NCBI GenBank assembly: GCA_026414745.1
Contig: JAOAIK010000017.1
Coordinates: 1 to 64,000 of the forward strand
Source of the DNA: Roseococcus sp.
GTDB taxonomy: Bacteria; Pseudomonadota; Alphaproteobacteria; Acetobacterales; Acetobacteraceae
Reading direction: 5' to 3'
Length of the DNA stretch: 64,000 nt
Position 1 is the stretch's first letter, and every line of letters starts with the position of its first letter. The notes below the pieces were generated by a model. The model searched no databases. It was not told the DNA's origin and saw nothing but the letters and a program-made list of their open reading frames with translations. The position numbers and the translations under genes are program-made. Positions 8,877 through 16,898 of this stretch are shown piece after piece.

Positions 8877-8918
8877 CTGCACCGGCTGGACGGTTTGTCA
8901 ACCGTCCGGCCGGTGCAG
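8877..8918. promoter_or_regulatory. 42-bp palindrome, probable TetR operator
   Basis: Arms CTGCACCGGC (8877-8886) and GCCGGTGCAG (8909-8918) are perfect inverted copies. Inside them GGACGGTT (8888-8895) and AACCGTCC (8900-8907) also pair, leaving a 4-nt centre TGTC. Only one position per arm (8887/8908) mismatches. The element fills the space between the lpxK stop (8919) and the tetR start (8867), reading toward tetR. Its position suits a TetR autoregulatory operator; as RNA it would also fold as a strong hairpin, so termination of the lpxK transcript is the alternative, although no T run follows. Confidence 0.65.
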
Positions 8919-9896
8919 TCAGGCCTGGGGCGCGAGCAGCCGGTCGAGCAGCGCCTCCACCTCCGCCTCCCGCTCCCAGGCGAGGCGCACGCTCACCACC
9001 CGCACGCGGTCGCGAAAAGCGGGGGGGATGCGCACCCAGTCCTTGCGCGTGGTGACGGGGATGGCGGCGAGACGCTCGGCGCGCTGCAGCATCTCGCGCA
9101 GATCGCCCTCGTCGAAGGGGTAGTGGTCGGCGAAACTCTCGGTGCCGGCGAGCACCGCCCCGCCTTGGCGCAGCGTGGCGAAGAACTTGCGCGGGTTGGC
9201 GATGCCGCAGAAGGCGAAGACGTTGGCGCCGGCCAGGGCCGCCATCTCGGGGCCGGGCACGAGGTCGCAGCGCAGCACCGGGAGATCGGGCGGCAGGGCG
9301 GCGAGCGCGCCGGTCTCGTCGGGGCCGATCAGCACCGCCGCGCCGCAGCGGGCGGCGGCGGCGGCCACGCTCTCGCGCAACGGGCCGGCCGGGATGACGC
9401 GCCCGTTGCCGAAGCCCGCATTGCCGTCGATGGTCAGCAGCGAGAGCGTCTTCTCGAGGGTCGGGTTCTGCAGCCCGTCATCCATCACGATGCAGCCGGC
9501 CCCGGCCGCGACCGCGAGCCGCGCGCCGGCGGCGCGGTCGGCGCTGACCCAAGTGGGCGCCTGCGCCGCCAGCAGCAGCGCCTCGTCGCCCACCGCCTCG
9601 CTGTCGTGGCGGGCGGGGTTCACCTGCACCGGGCCCTTCACGCTGCCGCCATAGCCGCGCAGCAGGAAATGCGGGGCGAGGCCGCGCGCGGCGAGGCGCT
9701 GGCCGAGGTCGAGCGCCAGGGTGGTCTTGCCGGCCCCGCCTGCCGTCGCGCCGCCGCAGCACAGCACCGGCACCGGGGCACGCCAGCCGGGCCGCGCCAT
9801 CCGGCGGGCCGTGGCGCCTGCGTAGAGGACCGCGAAAGGAGAAAGCAGCCTGGGCCAGACCCCCCCTTCGCGGCCCCAGAAATCCGGGGCTCGCAT
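8919..9896 (-). CDS. lpxK: Tetraacyldisaccharide 4'-kinase
   Basis: Lipid A pathway kinase that phosphorylates the 4' position of tetraacyldisaccharide 1-phosphate at the inner membrane; 325 aa. The N-terminal MRAPDFWGREGGVWPRLLSPFAVLYAGA is typical. The P-loop is GGATAGGAGKTTLALDLGQRLA (positions ~48-69). HFLLRGYGG, DDGLQNPTLEKTLSLLTID and AFCGIANPRKFF are all family landmarks. It lies 27 bp after waaA on the same strand, so lipid A phosphorylation and Kdo transfer are probably co-expressed. The stop lies one base beyond the outer edge of the 42-bp palindrome. Confidence 0.95.
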   Translation of the reverse strand: MRAPDFWGREGGVWPRLLSPFAVLYAGATARRMARPGWRAPVPVLCCGGATAGGAGKTTLALDLGQRLAARGLAPHFLLRGYGGSVKGPVQVNPARHDSEAVGDEALLLAAQAPTWVSADRAAGARLAVAAGAGCIVMDDGLQNPTLEKTLSLLTIDGNAGFGNGRVIPAGPLRESVAAAAARCGAAVLIGPDETGALAALPPDLPVLRCDLVPGPEMAALAGANVFAFCGIANPRKFFATLRQGGAVLAGTESFADHYPFDEGDLREMLQRAERLAAIPVTTRKDWVRIPPAFRDRVRVVSVRLAWEREAEVEALLDRLLAPQA

Positions 9897-9923
9897 GCCG
9901 ATCGTCAGCGTTCCTTCCCTACC

Positions 9924-11234
9924 CTATGGCCTCTCGCCTTCGGCCCTCTCGGCGCGCCCCTCGACCGGGTCCAGCCCGTGGGCGAGCAGGGCGAGCACCT
10001 CCTCGGCCAACCGCCCAGGCAGATCCCGCGCCGGGGAGACCGCGGCCTGCGCCGCCGCCGCCATGGCGGCGGCCGCCTTCCGGTTCGTTAGCACATCGGC
10101 CACCGCCGCCGCCAGCGCGGCGGGATCGGGGGCGACGCGCCGCACCCCGCCCGCGCGCTCCAGCAGCGCCGTGGCCTCCGCGAAGTTCTCCATGTGCGGG
10201 CCGAGCAGGATGGGGCAGCCGAGCCGCGCCGGCTCCAGCGGGTTCTGCCCGCCATGCGGCACCAGGCTGCCGCCCACCAGCGCCAGGCTGGCGAGCCGGT
10301 AGAGCAGGCCGAGCTCGCCCATGGTGTCGGCGATGTACACGCCGCCCTCATCGGGCAGCGCGCCCTGGCTGCGCCGGGGTGCGCCGGGGGCGAGGGCGGC
10401 GAGTTCGGCGCCGCGGTCGGGGTGGCGGGGCGCAAGGATCACCAGCAGTGCCGGGTGGCGGGGGCGCAGCAGGGCCGCAGCCCGCAGCGCCAGCGCCTCC
10501 TCGCCCGGATGGGTGGAGGCGGCGAGCCAGACCGGCCGCGTCCCCACCGCCGCGCGCAGGGCGGCGAGGGCCGCGGGGTCGGCCGGCAGGGGCGCGGCGG
10601 CGAGCTTGAGATCCCCGGGCGGCGCGAGACGGGGCGCCCCGAGCGCCGCGAGGCGCGCCGCATCCTCGGCCGAGCGCGGCGCGATCAGCGCGAAGAGGCC
10701 GAGCAGCCGCCGCGCCAGCGCGGGCGCGAAGCGCCGCCAGCGCGCCGCCGAACGCGCCGAGAGGCGGGCGTTCACCAGCGCCAGCGGGATGCCGCGCGCG
10801 GCGCAGGCGGCGAGGGTGTTGGGCCAGAGTTCCCCCTCGATCCGCAGCGCGAGGGCGGGCCGCCAGCCCTCCAGGAAACGCGCCACCCAGGCCGGCACGT
10901 CGAGCGGCGCGTAGCGGTGGATGACGCGCCCGCGCAGCGCCGGAGAGAGCCAGCGCGGCAGCTCGGCCGCCGAGGTGGTGGTGCCGGTGGTGACGAGAAA
11001 GGCGAGCCGCGGCGCGCGGTCGGCCAGCGCCTCCATCAGCGGCAGCAGGGCGCGCGCCTCGCCGACGCTGGCCGCGTGCAGCCAGAGCAGTGGCCCCGGG
11101 GGGCGGGCCGCGCCATGGCCCTCGCGCTCGGGCAGCCGGGCGGCCTCCTCCTTCCCGCGCGCCGCGCGGCGGCGGAGCAGCAGCCGCAGCAGCGGCGCGG
11201 CCAGCGTGGCCAGCAGGCGCCAGGCGCCCAGCAT
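9924..11234 (-). CDS. waaA: 3-deoxy-D-manno-octulosonic acid (Kdo) transferase
   Basis: Transfers Kdo from CMP-Kdo to lipid IVA on the cytoplasmic face of the inner membrane; 436 aa, the usual length. An N-terminal membrane anchor (LLATLAAPLLRLLLRRRA) precedes LLWLHAASVGEARALLPL, which contains the catalytic Glu motif ASVGE. LVTTGTTTSAAELP, HRYAPLDVPAWVARFL, RIEGELWPNTLAA and GGSLVPHGGQNPLEPARLG all match GT30. The start at 11234 lies 6 bp past the stop of the DUF374 gene. It is transcribed with that gene and lpxK. Confidence 0.95.
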   Translation of the reverse strand: MLGAWRLLATLAAPLLRLLLRRRAARGKEEAARLPEREGHGAARPPGPLLWLHAASVGEARALLPLMEALADRAPRLAFLVTTGTTTSAAELPRWLSPALRGRVIHRYAPLDVPAWVARFLEGWRPALALRIEGELWPNTLAACAARGIPLALVNARLSARSAARWRRFAPALARRLLGLFALIAPRSAEDAARLAALGAPRLAPPGDLKLAAAPLPADPAALAALRAAVGTRPVWLAASTHPGEEALALRAAALLRPRHPALLVILAPRHPDRGAELAALAPGAPRRSQGALPDEGGVYIADTMGELGLLYRLASLALVGGSLVPHGGQNPLEPARLGCPILLGPHMENFAEATALLERAGGVRRVAPDPAALAAAVADVLTNRKAAAAMAAAAQAAVSPARDLPGRLAEEVLALLAHGLDPVEGRAERAEGERP

Positions 11235-11240
11235 CGCGGC

Positions 11241-11927
11241 TCAGCCGCGCCGCGTCCGGCCGAGACGCCCATCGGCCGCGTCGCAGGCGGCGTCCAGCGC
11301 CGCGGCGATGGCGGGCAGCGCCGCCCCGCCGCCGCCCGGCGGCACGGCGATGGCCGGGCCGATCACCATCGCCGCACGCGCGAAGGGCAGCGGCAGTTCC
11401 ATCCGGTCCCAGCTCGACAGGCCGAGCGCCGGCCGCATCCGCGCCCCCACTGGGAAGACCGGAGCGCCGGAGAGCGCGGCCAGCTCCGCCACCCCGGGCG
11501 CCGGCTGCCGGCGCGGGCCGCGCGGGCCGTCGGGGGTGATCGCCACCACCTCGCCCGCCTCCAGCAGCCGCGCGAGCTGCACCAGCCCCGACCCGCCATG
11601 GCGCGAGGAGGAGCCGATGGCGAGCCTGAGGCCGAAGCGCCCGACGATGCGCCCGATCAGCGCCCCGTCCCGGCTGGAGGAGACGAGCACATGCGCGCTC
11701 TCCGCCAGGCCGCGCCGGCGCACTTCCAGCATCAGCCAGGGCATGAGCGGCAGCGTCTCGTGCCAGAAGGCGAGGATGGCGCGGCCCTCGGCGCGGAAGC
11801 GCTCGGCGGCCGCGTCGTAGCCCAGCAGCTCCCAGCGGGCGGTGCGATAGACGAAGGCGAGATAGGCGCCGATCAACCGGGTGGCCACGGCGAGCACGGC
11901 CGGGTGCCGGGTCAGCCGTCGGAACAT
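11241..11927 (-). CDS. Lysophospholipid acyltransferase-like protein (DUF374)
   Basis: 228-aa membrane-associated acyltransferase-like protein of the DUF374 family, which is frequently encoded beside waaA in alphaproteobacteria. AILAFWHETLPLMPW carries an H-x(4)-type motif (WHE), HVLVSSSRDGALIGRIVGRFGL and GSSSRHGG follow, and AITPDGPRGPRRQPAPGV contains the conserved PDGPRGP. The final block GAPVFPVGARMRPALGLSSWD is also typical. I take the ATG at 11927 (MFRRLTRHPAVLAVATRLIG), which places a hydrophobic segment at the N-terminus; an upstream ATG at 11963 would add 12 residues. It probably acylates a lipid A or phospholipid intermediate, but the substrate is unproven. Confidence 0.85.
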   Translation of the reverse strand: MFRRLTRHPAVLAVATRLIGAYLAFVYRTARWELLGYDAAAERFRAEGRAILAFWHETLPLMPWLMLEVRRRGLAESAHVLVSSSRDGALIGRIVGRFGLRLAIGSSSRHGGSGLVQLARLLEAGEVVAITPDGPRGPRRQPAPGVAELAALSGAPVFPVGARMRPALGLSSWDRMELPLPFARAAMVIGPAIAVPPGGGGAALPAIAAALDAACDAADGRLGRTRRG

Positions 11928-11995
11928 GGGCGAGGGGCGGGCATGGCGGGCGGTCGCTCGCATGCCGCCGCCGCGCCGGCAAGAGGGGTGGGCGA

Positions 11996-12997
11996 TCAGC
12001 CCAGCACGGGGACGAGCTGGCGGCGGAAGGTCTCGGCGCAGGCGGGCCAGGAGAAGCGCTCGGCCTGGGCGCGGGCGCGGGCGCGCGGCACCTCCAGGGC
12101 GGCGAGGCAGGCGCGGCGCAGATCCTCGTCCAGCACCCCGCCCGGGCCCACCACATCCTTCGGCCCCATCACCGGATAGGCGGCCACCGGCGTGCCGCAG
12201 GCCATGGCCTCCAGCAGCACCAGGCCGAAGGTGTCGGTGCGCGAGGGGAAGACGAAGACATCGGCGCCGCGATAGGCGTCGGCCAGCGCCGCGCCATGCC
12301 GCCAGCCGGCGAAATGCACGGAAGGGTAGGCGAGCTGCAGCGCCGCGCGCTGCGGCCCGTCGCCCACCACCACCTTGGAGCCGGGCAGGTCGAGGGCGAG
12401 GAAGGCGCCGATGTTCTTCTCCACCGCCACCCGCCCGGCATAGAGGAACACGGGGCGCGGCAGCCCGGCCCAGGCGTCGCGCGGGCCTTCGGGGGTGAAC
12501 AGCTCGAGGTCCACCCCGCGGCTCCAGGGCAGGATGCGGCGGAAGCCGCGGCGCGCCAGTTCCTCGCGCAGGGTCGGCGTGGCGGCGAAGACGCCCTGAC
12601 CCGCATTGTGGAAGCGGCGCAGCCAGGCCCAGATCCAGCGCGGCGGGATGCCGGTGCGCGCCGAGACGTATTCGGCGAAGCGCGTGTGGAAGCTGGTGGT
12701 GAAGCGCCAGCCGCGCTCGCGGCAGATGGCGCGCGCGGCGAGGCCGAGGGGCCCTTCGGTGGCGATGTGCAGCGCCTCCGGCCGCGCCGCGTCCAGCATG
12801 GCCGCGAGGCGCGCGCGCGGGCGGAAGGCGAGGCGGATGTCGGCATAGCCGGGCATCGGGAAGCTGCGGAAGCGGTCGGGGCCGATCACCTCCACCGCAT
12901 CGCCCAGCGCCTGCATCTCCTGCATGACGCGCTCGAGCGTGCGCACCACGCCGTTGACCTGCGGCCGCCAGGCGTCCGTGACGATGACGACCCTCAT
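11996..12997 (-). CDS. Glycosyltransferase family 4 (MgtA/SqdX-like)
   Basis: GT-B glycosyltransferase, 333 aa. The N-terminal domain starts MRVVIVTDAWRPQVNGVVRTLE, the usual opening for GDP- or UDP-sugar-dependent lipid mannosyl/glucosyltransferases. Then come HIATEGPLGLAARAICRERG, TTSFHTRFAEYVSART and SRGVDLELFTPEGP. The C-terminal domain has FLYAGRVAVEKNIGAFL and the nucleotide-sugar motif FVFPSRTDTFGLVLLEAMACGTPVAAYP. The start at 12997 lies 13 bp after the LpxH-like gene's stop, so they are probably co-transcribed. The acceptor may be diacylglycerol, ceramide or a lipid A intermediate; context favours a lipid. Confidence 0.88.
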   Translation of the reverse strand: MRVVIVTDAWRPQVNGVVRTLERVMQEMQALGDAVEVIGPDRFRSFPMPGYADIRLAFRPRARLAAMLDAARPEALHIATEGPLGLAARAICRERGWRFTTSFHTRFAEYVSARTGIPPRWIWAWLRRFHNAGQGVFAATPTLREELARRGFRRILPWSRGVDLELFTPEGPRDAWAGLPRPVFLYAGRVAVEKNIGAFLALDLPGSKVVVGDGPQRAALQLAYPSVHFAGWRHGAALADAYRGADVFVFPSRTDTFGLVLLEAMACGTPVAAYPVMGPKDVVGPGGVLDEDLRRACLAALEVPRARARAQAERFSWPACAETFRRQLVPVLG

Positions 12998-13010
12998 GCG
13001 GAGCGGCGCA

Positions 13011-13802
13011 TCAGGCGGGCAGCGCCTCGCGCAGGCGGGAGGGCGCGCGCTGCACCGCCGCCCAGTCGAGCAGCTCGAAGCGGCCGTCATGGTGCTCGAG
13101 CAGCGCGGTGCAGCTCTCCACCCAGTCGCCGTCGTTCATGTACATCACGCCGTTCACCATGCGCATCTCGGCATGGTGGATGTGGCCGCAGATCACGCCG
13201 TCATAGCCGCGGCGCCGCGCCTCCCCGGCCAGGGCCGTCTCGAAGCGGTCGATCGCCTTCACCGCCTCCTTCACCTGGCGCTTCAGCCATTGCGAGAGCG
13301 ACCAGTAGGGCAGCCCGAGCCGCCGCCGCGCGAGGTTGAACCAGCGGTTCAGCACCAGCGCCGTGTCGTAGGCCCAGTCGCCGAGATAGGCGAGGAACTT
13401 CGCATAGCGGATCACACCGTCGAACTCGTCGCCGTGGAGGACGAGGTAGCGCTTCCCGTCCGCCGCCAGGTGCTCGGCCTCGCGCACGAGACGCACACCC
13501 TGGATCTCGAGACCGAGCCAGTCGCGGAACATCTCGTCGTGGTTGCCGGGGATGTAGATCACCTCGGTGCCGCTTCGCGCAAGGTCGAGCACGGAGCGGA
13601 TCACCTGGTCGAACTCCGCGTGCCAGTACCAGGACTTCCTGAGCCGCCAACCGTCCACCACGTCGCCCACGAGGTAGAGCCGCTCGCAGCGCACCCGCGC
13701 CAGGAAGTCGAGCAGCATGTCGGAGCGCGAGCCGCGCGTGCCGAGGTGGATGTCGGAGAGGAAGACGCTGCGCACGACCATCGGCGCTTCGCGGGTGGGC
13801 AT
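13011..13802 (-). CDS. UDP-2,3-diacylglucosamine diphosphatase-like metallophosphoesterase
   Basis: Calcineurin-like phosphoesterase of the LpxH-related group, 263 aa. Metal-binding motifs are all present: SDIHLGTRG (D, H), GDVVDGW (GD), PGNHDEMF (GNH), LHGDEFD and GHIHHAEMR (GHxH). I start at ATG 13802 (MPTREAPMVVRSVFLSDIHLG); an ATG seven codons later is nearly as good. It is the promoter-proximal gene of the minus-strand run GT4-DUF374-waaA-lpxK, which supports a role in lipid A precursor hydrolysis. This subfamily (with WYWHAEFDQVIR) is more distant from E. coli LpxH, so lipid A specificity is inferred. Confidence 0.85.
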   Translation of the reverse strand: MPTREAPMVVRSVFLSDIHLGTRGSRSDMLLDFLARVRCERLYLVGDVVDGWRLRKSWYWHAEFDQVIRSVLDLARSGTEVIYIPGNHDEMFRDWLGLEIQGVRLVREAEHLAADGKRYLVLHGDEFDGVIRYAKFLAYLGDWAYDTALVLNRWFNLARRRLGLPYWSLSQWLKRQVKEAVKAIDRFETALAGEARRRGYDGVICGHIHHAEMRMVNGVMYMNDGDWVESCTALLEHHDGRFELLDWAAVQRAPSRLREALPA

Positions 13803-13838
13803 TCCGGCCGTCCGTGGGCTGTGGATGAAACGGGCAAT

Positions 13839-13855
13839 GCGAGGGAAATCCTCGC
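13839..13855. repeat. Short inverted repeat in divergent intergenic region
   Basis: GCGAGG (13839-13844) and CCTCGC (13850-13855) are perfect inverted copies separated by GAAAT. The repeat sits between the divergent LpxH-like and lipid kinase genes. It could be a regulator site, but a 6-bp arm is weak evidence in DNA this rich in G and C. Confidence 0.25.
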
Positions 13856-13959
13856 GTCGCACGTGAATCTTGGATGACGCCCGCGCCCCGCGCATGTCTC
13901 GCCGCCGCCATGGAAACGACAGGGAATCTCAACAGAGGCGATGCTAAGGCGCAGGTTTC

Positions 13960-14820
13960 ATGTGGATCGTGTTCAACCCGACGGCAGGTGCCGCGCGGCG
14001 CCGCCGCCTGGAGCGCGCGGTCGCCCTTCTCCCTTCCGCCCGGATTCTCGAGACCTGCGCCCCCGGCGACGCCACGCGCCTCGCCGCGCGCGCCGTGGCC
14101 GAGGGCGCGCGGGTGGTGGTGGCGGCCGGCGGCGATGGCACCATCGCCGAGGTGGCGGCGGGGCTTGCGGGCGGCGGGGCGGCGCTCGGCATCCTGCCTT
14201 TCGGCACCGCGAATGTGCTGGCGCGCGAGCTTGGCCTGCCGCTCGGCGCCGAGGGCGCGGCGCGCGTCATCGCGGCGGGGCGGCGGGGAGTGCTGCATCC
14301 GGGCCTCGCGCGCGACGCGGCGGGGCGCGAGAGGCTCTTCCTGCAGATGCTCGGCGTGGGCTTCGATGCGGCGGTGGTGCACGGGTTGCGGCCCGGGCTC
14401 AAGCGGCGGCTGGGCCCCCTCGCCTATGTGCTGGAGACGCTGCGCCTGCTGCCGGGCCACCGCTTCGCCCCCCTGCGCTTCCGCGCCGATCGCGGCCCCT
14501 GGGAGGAATGCGCCGCGCTGCTGGCGATGAAGGGACGGCTCTATGCCGGCCCCTTCCGTGTCGCGCCGGCGGCGCGGGCGGGCATGGAGGGGTTTGCGCT
14601 CGTCATCCAGCGGCGCGGCGGCCCGGGCCCGACGCTGCTGGCCGGGGCCGCGCTGCCGCTCGGCCTGATCCCCTGCCTGCCCTTCATCGAGCAGCGCATC
14701 TGCCGTGTGCTGGAGATCGAGGGGGCGGGGCTGCTCGCGCAGGCGGATGGCGATGCGGCGCCGGCGCCGCCGCTCCGGCTTTCCGACGCGCCCGCGCCGC
14801 TCGCCGTCATGATCCCCTGA
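13960..14820 (+). CDS. Diacylglycerol-kinase-family lipid kinase
   Basis: 286-aa DAGK_cat family kinase. The N-terminal MWIVFNPTAGAARRRR, then VVVAAGGDGTIAEVAAGLA (the GGDGT nucleotide motif, residues ~48-66) and LGILPFGTANVLARELGLPL are definitive. The C-terminal beta-sandwich is represented by LLAMKGRLYAGPFRVAP. It phosphorylates a lipid such as diacylglycerol, or a ceramide in organisms that make sphingolipids. It is divergent from the LpxH-like/GT4 run, so it may act on the same lipid pool as that glycosyltransferase. The GTG/ATG choice is not in doubt: ATG 13960 is 18 codons before the first conserved strand ends. Confidence 0.9.
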   Translation: MWIVFNPTAGAARRRRLERAVALLPSARILETCAPGDATRLAARAVAEGARVVVAAGGDGTIAEVAAGLAGGGAALGILPFGTANVLARELGLPLGAEGAARVIAAGRRGVLHPGLARDAAGRERLFLQMLGVGFDAAVVHGLRPGLKRRLGPLAYVLETLRLLPGHRFAPLRFRADRGPWEECAALLAMKGRLYAGPFRVAPAARAGMEGFALVIQRRGGPGPTLLAGAALPLGLIPCLPFIEQRICRVLEIEGAGLLAQADGDAAPAPPLRLSDAPAPLAVMIP

Positions 14821-14894
14821 GGCGCCGGCCGCCCACTCTTCACGCCGGGCCCCGCCCATGGTGCCATGCGCGTCATCCGATCCGGAGGACCCGC

Positions 14895-15569
14895 ATGACC
14901 ATCGGCTTTCGCGTGCGCCCCGTCGCGGCGCGCGTCGCCCCTGCCCTCGTCGCCCGCGCCGCGGCCATCCCCGTGGCCAACATCGGCGACGTGATGCACC
15001 GGATGCAGGCGCTGAGCGGCACCTTCCACGCCTATGGCGGGCGCAAGCGCGTCTGCGGTCCGGCCTTCACCGTGAAGGCCCGTTCGGGCGACAACCTGAT
15101 GCTGCACCGGGCCGTGGACATGGCCGAGCCCGGCGACATCATCGTCTGCGACGGCAATGGCGACCTGACCGTGGCGCTGATGGGCGACCTCATGCTCGCC
15201 CATGCGCTCAAGCGCGGGATCGCCGGCGTGGTGCTGGACGGCGCGGTGCGCGACGTGGCCTCTCTGGCGAAGATGCAGCTCGGCGTCTGGGCGCGCGGCC
15301 ACACCCCGGCCGGGCCGTGGAAGGAGGGCCCCGGCGAGATCGGCACCCCCATCGCCTGCGGCGGCCAGGTGGTGATGCCCGGCGACCTGATCTGCTGCGA
15401 CGAGGACGGGGTGGTGGTGGTCCCGCGCGAGGAGGCGGAGGCCGTGATCGCCGCCGCCGAGCAGCACCAGGCCAAGGAGATCAAGGCCGAGGCCGACATC
15501 CAGGCCGGCGCCTGGCCGCGCGGCTGGGTGCCCGAGGCGCTGCGCGCCAAGGGCTGCGAGGGGGTCTAG
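14895..15569 (+). CDS. RraA-family protein (HMG/CHA aldolase-like)
   Basis: 224-aa protein of the RraA/4-hydroxy-4-methyl-2-oxoglutarate aldolase family. Landmarks are IPVANIGDVMHRMQALSG, PAFTVKARSGDNLMLHRAVDMAEPGDIIVCDG in two blocks, the substrate-binding GDLMLAHALKRG and the active-site VVLDGAVRDV, with the Arg-Asp pair needed for metal-dependent aldolase or decarboxylase activity. VVMPGDLICCDEDGVVVVP follows. It may cleave a pyruvate-type aldol substrate or decarboxylate oxaloacetate; it may instead be a non-enzymatic homologue of the RNase E inhibitor. An MFS carrier gene starts 48 bp downstream and is probably co-transcribed, which favours a catabolic role. Confidence 0.85.
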   Translation: MTIGFRVRPVAARVAPALVARAAAIPVANIGDVMHRMQALSGTFHAYGGRKRVCGPAFTVKARSGDNLMLHRAVDMAEPGDIIVCDGNGDLTVALMGDLMLAHALKRGIAGVVLDGAVRDVASLAKMQLGVWARGHTPAGPWKEGPGEIGTPIACGGQVVMPGDLICCDEDGVVVVPREEAEAVIAAAEQHQAKEIKAEADIQAGAWPRGWVPEALRAKGCEGV

Positions 15570-15617
15570 GGCGATGGGCCGGGGAGCAGCCGTGCCCGGC
15601 GCGGGGAGGGCGCGGCC

Positions 15618-16898
15618 ATGAGCCCGGCCACCCGGCAGATCTGCTTCATCAACGCCGCGCACACTCTCACCCACTACGGCCTGCTGATCCTCGCCACCGC
15701 GAGCCTCGCCATCGTCCAGCAGGAGGCGGCGGCTTTCGGCATGGCCTTCGGCCCGGTGCTGGCGCTCGGCACGGCGATGTTCGTCATCTACGGGCTCGGC
15801 GCGCTGCCGATGGGTTGGCTCGAGGCGCGCTTCGGGCGCAAGGCGATGATGGCGGCCTTCTTCCTGGGCGGCGGGACGGCCATGACGGCGGCCGGCTTCA
15901 CCCACGGCCCCTGGGGCCTCGCGGCGGCGCTGGCGGTGATGGGCGCCTTCCTGGCCATCTATCACCCCATCGGCACCGCCATCATCGCCGAGGCCGGGGG
16001 CGACCGCGTGGGCCGCGCCATGGGCATCAACGGCGTGTTCGGCAATCTCGGCGTGGCGCTGGCGCCCATCGTCACGGCCTTCCTTGCCGCTCAGCTCGGC
16101 TGGCGCTGGGCCTTCGTGCTCCCGGGCCTGCTGTGCATGGCCATCGGCCTCGCCTGGCTGCGCGAGCCCGCCTTCGACGCGCGCAAGGCCGGGGTGCAGA
16201 CGCGGCCCTTCCCCGTCATCCCGAAGCCGATCGTGCGCCAGGCGGTGGTCTCGCTGCTGCTGATCGCCACTGTCTCGGGCCTCGTGTTCAATGCCTACAC
16301 GCTGCTCATTCCGAAGCTGATGGAAGAGCGCCTCGCCTCCTCGCCCGAGCTGCTGCCGGTGGTGGGCATGCTCGCCTTCCTCGCCACCATCTGCGGCGGC
16401 GTGGCGCAGTACACGGTGGGGCGGATGATCGACCGGATGACGCTGAAGCGCGTCTTCATGCCGCTCGCGGTCGTGCTGGTGCCCGGCTTGCTCGCGCTCT
16501 CCTTCCTCGATGGCTGGATCGTGCTGCCGCTGGCGGGGCTGATGGCGGCGGCGATTTTCGGCCAGGTGACGGTGAACGAGACCATGACCGCGCGCTATGT
16601 GGCGCCGGAACTGCGCGCGAAACTCTATTCCGTGCGCTTCACCGTGGGGTTCCTCGGGGCGGCGCTGGCCTCGCCGCTGGTGGGCGTCCTGCACGGCGCC
16701 ACCGGCGACCTCACCCTCGCCATGGTGGTGCTGGCGGGCGTGGCGAGCGTGACGCTGGCCTGCGCCATCCTCTTCCCGAACCGGCCCGAGGAGCTTCAGC
16801 CCGCTCTGTGGGAGAGTGTCGGCCCGGGCATGGCCCCGGGAGGTGAGACCGCGGGGCCCATGCGTGGCGGGCTCAATCGGCCGGCGTCATCGCCTTGA
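15618..16898 (+). CDS. MFS transporter
   Basis: 426-aa major-facilitator protein with about twelve transmembrane segments. Family features include ALGTAMFVIYGLGALPMGWLEARFGRK, the loop 2-3 motif region, and a repeat in the C-terminal half (GGVAQYTVGRMIDRMTLKR). The last ~40 residues are hydrophilic and Pro/Gly-rich. The first residues after MSPATRQICFINAAHTLTHYGLLI already form helix 1. The substrate is unknown; the upstream RraA-family gene suggests a small organic acid. Its 3' end overlaps the convergent XRE regulator gene by 26 bp. Confidence 0.85.
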   Translation: MSPATRQICFINAAHTLTHYGLLILATASLAIVQQEAAAFGMAFGPVLALGTAMFVIYGLGALPMGWLEARFGRKAMMAAFFLGGGTAMTAAGFTHGPWGLAAALAVMGAFLAIYHPIGTAIIAEAGGDRVGRAMGINGVFGNLGVALAPIVTAFLAAQLGWRWAFVLPGLLCMAIGLAWLREPAFDARKAGVQTRPFPVIPKPIVRQAVVSLLLIATVSGLVFNAYTLLIPKLMEERLASSPELLPVVGMLAFLATICGGVAQYTVGRMIDRMTLKRVFMPLAVVLVPGLLALSFLDGWIVLPLAGLMAAAIFGQVTVNETMTARYVAPELRAKLYSVRFTVGFLGAALASPLVGVLHGATGDLTLAMVVLAGVASVTLACAILFPNRPEELQPALWESVGPGMAPGGETAGPMRGGLNRPASSP

